Source: Rhodovulum sp. P5 (lineage in GTDB: Bacteria > Pseudomonadota > Alphaproteobacteria > Rhodobacterales > Rhodobacteraceae). From it: DNA of 64,000 bases. The position numbers were made by a program, and so were the translations under genes. Location of the stretch: contig NZ_CP015039.1 in NCBI RefSeq assembly GCF_002079305.1, positions 2,005,501-2,069,500 of the forward strand, read 5' to 3'. The notes under the pieces were generated by a model. That model had not been told where the DNA came from. It was given only the letters and a program-made list of their open reading frames with translations, and made no database searches. Below are positions 61,814-64,000 of the stretch, one piece after another; position 1 is the first letter of the stretch; every line of letters starts with the position of its first letter.

Positions 61814-64000
61814 TTCAGAACCTCCTCCAGATCGAGCAGCAACAGGATGCTGCCATCGCCCAGCAGGGCCGCGCCCGACACCCAGCCAAGCCCGGCCAGC
61901 GGCCCTTCCAGCGGGTGCGGGATAACCTCGGCCCCCGCGCGGAAATCATCGACGATCAGGCCGACCGCCTCGCCGCCGACCGTGACGACGAGGACCGACA
62001 GTTCTTCGGGGGCCGAGTCGGGCGGGGGCAGCCGCAGCGCCTTGCGCATGTCGAAAAGAGGGACCAGCCGGTCGCGCAGCACGATCTGCGGATTGCCCAT
62101 ATGCATATGCACGTCGGCCCGGGGAATGCGGATGGTTTCCTGAACGCTTTCCAGAGGCGCGCCATAGCAGGCATCCGCAACCTCGACCATCATCACCCGA
62201 CGCACGGCCATCGACAGCGGCAGGCGGATCGCAACGGTCGTCCCCTTGCCGGCCTCGCTGCTGAGGGAGACCGTGCCGCCGGCGCGCTCCACCATCGAGG
62301 CGACGACATCCATGCCGACACCGCGCCCGGAAAGGTCCGACACCTCTGCCGCGGTGGAAAACCCCGGTTGCAGGATCAGGCGCATCGCGTCCGCCTCGGG
62401 CAGGGTCGCGGCGGCCTCCGCACTCAGCAGGCCACGCTCGACGGCCTTTTCGCGGACCCGCGCAATGTCGATCCCCTTGCCGTCATCGGCAATCTCGATC
62501 ACCACCTGATCCTCCGACAGGCGGGCGGACAGGCGGACAAGCCCCTCCGCCGGTTTGCCAGAGGCCGCGCGGGCATCGGCCGCTTCGATCCCGTGATCCA
62601 TCGCGTTGCGGATCAGGTGCACCAGCGGGTCGGCGAGCGATTCAACGACGTTCTTGTCGGCCTCGGTCTCACCGCCTTCGATCTCCAGCCGGATCGGCTT
62701 GTTCAACTGGCGCGACAGGTCGCGGACCAGCCGCCGGAACCGTTCGAAGACCGATCCCAGCGGAACCATGCGCACCTGCATCACGGCGCTCTGCAATTCG
62801 TCGACGATCCGGTTGAAGACCTCGTATTGCGCCTTGATCTCGCGGGCCATCTTGCGACTGCCGTATTCCTCTTCCGCGCGTTCGGCGAGGTAGGGCAGCG
62901 CGTTCTTCGCGACGATCAATTCACCCGCCAGCTTCATCAGCATGTCGATGCGCGACTGGTCGACCTTGAAAACGCTCTTGGCCCGCGGGGCGGGAGATCC
63001 GGACCGGGCGACGGGGGCTGTCGTTTCCGGGGCTGTGTTCTCCGGGGCGGCGGGGGCAGGATCGGGCACCGCCGTCCGCCGTTCCAACTCGTCCAGCGCG
63101 TCGGCCACCAGATCGGCCATCGCAGCGGTGGAGTGCGTCTCGACCGATTGTGCCTTTGCGGGGGCGATCCGGTCGGCCATGGCGTCCAGCCCGGCCGCGG
63201 GCAGAAGGGCCTCCAGCACACGCGCCACGGCGCCCAGGCGCCCGGCAAAGGTTTCGGGCGCCACCTCGGCTGCCAGCGCCTCCGCCTGGGCCGACAGCAG
63301 ATCATGCAGGACGCTGTCGTCAGGGGGCGCGGCCGTGGCCTTCGCCGGAATCTCGTAGGTGCTGGTCTGACTGACGACATAGGCGAGCTTGTCCTCAAGC
63401 TCTGCCCGCGGCGCGCGGCTCAACACCCGGAACCGCAGCGTGCAGCGAAACGGATCGAAGGCGACGCCCGGCTCCAGCGGTTCGGTCGCGGTGACCGACA
63501 GCCAGACCCGCCCGGGCAAGGCCAGCACGGTGCGCAGCGGATCGTCCCCGCGGAAAAAGCAGTCCTCATCCGGCACATAATCGATCGCGACCAGCGCCCT
63601 ACCCTCGCCAAGGACGACCTCGGCCTCGGCCCGCTCGGGCGCGGGCAGATCGCTCAGCCACTCCGCGGGCAGCCCGTCGACGGGGGGCGGCGGGGCGGCG
63701 GTGGGCGCCGCTGCGGCATCGGGACGGAAGGCGGACAGCCGTTCGGCCAGACCGGCCCCTGTGCGCCCCGCATCCGCGGGCAAGCCGTCGGCTTCCTCGA
63801 ACACCTCCAGCCACTCCGTGACCTGGTCGAGGGCATCGAGCAGCGCGTCGGCCATGTCGCCCGTCAGCGCGATTTCCCCCGCCCGCACGCGGTCAAGCAC
63901 GTCCTCGCCCGCATGCACGACCCGGGTCAGCGGCCCGATATCGAAAAGCCCGGAATTGCCTTTCAGGGTGTGCACGGCCCGGAACAGCGCGGCGACAAGC
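61801..64000 (-). CDS. cheA: Chemotaxis histidine kinase CheA (partial, 5' end outside the window)
   Basis: The frame is open to the right edge, so the start is missing. The visible part begins ...LVAALFRAVHTLKGNSGLFD, the HPt domain with the phosphorylated His. A Pro/Ala-rich linker precedes the dimerisation helices (VDQSRIDMLMKLAGELIVAKNAL), the ATPase domain with the N box HLIRNAMDHGIE, G1 DDGKGID, G2 GRGVGMDVV, and a C-terminal CheW-like domain. It phosphorylates CheY, which is encoded downstream. First visible gene of the operon. Confidence 0.95.
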   Translation of the reverse strand, partial: LVAALFRAVHTLKGNSGLFDIGPLTRVVHAGEDVLDRVRAGEIALTGDMADALLDALDQVTEWLEVFEEADGLPADAGRTGAGLAERLSAFRPDAAAAPTAAPPPPVDGLPAEWLSDLPAPERAEAEVVLGEGRALVAIDYVPDEDCFFRGDDPLRTVLALPGRVWLSVTATEPLEPGVAFDPFRCTLRFRVLSRAPRAELEDKLAYVVSQTSTYEIPAKATAAPPDDSVLHDLLSAQAEALAAEVAPETFAGRLGAVARVLEALLPAAGLDAMADRIAPAKAQSVETHSTAAMADLVADALDELERRTAVPDPAPAAPENTAPETTAPVARSGSPAPRAKSVFKVDQSRIDMLMKLAGELIVAKNALPYLAERAEEEYGSRKMAREIKAQYEVFNRIVDELQSAVMQVRMVPLGSVFERFRRLVRDLSRQLNKPIRLEIEGGETEADKNVVESLADPLVHLIRNAMDHGIEAADARAASGKPAEGLVRLSARLSEDQVVIEIADDGKGIDIARVREKAVERGLLSAEAAATLPEADAMRLILQPGFSTAAEVSDLSGRGVGMDVVASMVERAGGTVSLSSEAGKGTTVAIRLPLSMAVRRVMMVEVADACYGAPLESVQETIRIPRADVHMHMGNPQIVLRDRLVPLFDMRKALRLPPPDSAPEELSVLVVTVGGEAVGLIVDDFRAGAEVIPHPLEGPLAGLGWVSGAALLGDGSILLLLDLEEVLKCRS

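Overview
The window is a contiguous piece of a high-GC alphaproteobacterial chromosome, almost certainly from the Rhodobacterales (Roseobacter/Rhodobacter group). Grounds: the SDR-uvrC-pgsA-moaD-moaE block, Hsp20 next to a DUF1150 gene, accD followed by folC, a VPLPA-CTERM protein, a Hint_2-type protein and a fused sat-cysC are all combinations I know from that order. A BciA-type 8-vinyl reductase (53.9 kb) suggests the organism makes bacteriochlorophyll. I see no rRNA, tRNA, CRISPR array, transposase, integrase or prophage gene.

Layout. 0-6.4 kb: leftward molybdopterin (moaDE), phospholipid (pgsA), DNA repair (uvrC), pteridine-reductase-like SDR, cation antiporter and S49 peptidase genes. 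6.4-16.4 kb: rpsD with promoter, structured leader and terminator, then UPF0114, aldehyde dehydrogenase/aldo-keto reductase, DUF475, monooxygenase, UspA, orphan ParA, an outer-membrane protein, a Hint protein and an Lrp regulator. 16.5-23.8 kb: trxB, sat-cysC, DUF302, heat-shock hsp20-DUF1150 with a sigma-32 type promoter, DUF465, purE-purK-nudix and a GNAT. 24-26 kb: a sugar transferase and a DUF3473 polysaccharide deacetylase (envelope/exopolysaccharide), flanked by AT-richer control regions. 26-35 kb: LOG protein, dapD, LysE exporter, a VPLPA-CTERM phosphodiesterase, a phhB-DUF482-GDPD-RidA operon, mlaA-mlaC and an AEC transporter. 35-47.5 kb: fghA-DUF188, HAD phosphatase, ornithine cyclodeaminase, zapE, folC-accD, two tandem CPBP proteases, ilvD and a lipoprotein. 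47.6-59.7 kb: dienoyl-CoA reductase type enzyme, LysR, OmpA, AhpD-like, GNAT and molybdopterin-binding genes, bciA, yggT, thioesterase, UMF1 transporter, mepA, a phytase-like secreted protein and yhhQ. 59.7-64 kb: a short transcription unit with a micro-ORF and an extraordinarily long Shine-Dalgarno match, arfB, and a leftward chemotaxis operon (cheA, STAS, cheY, CheZ-like), with cheA running off the right edge.

Four genes (purE, ilvD, an ompA-family gene, a thioesterase gene) are each broken by one missing base inside a run of G or C. The uniform pattern points to undercalled homopolymers in the assembly rather than real gene decay, so all four should be treated as probably intact.

Most useful leads: the micro-ORF whose ribosome-binding site pairs with 16 nt of the 16S 3' end just upstream of a ribosome-rescue gene; a CheZ-like phosphatase candidate downstream of cheY; a Hint protein without its nucleophilic cysteine; and a VPLPA-CTERM phosphodiesterase near an exosortase-type deacetylase.
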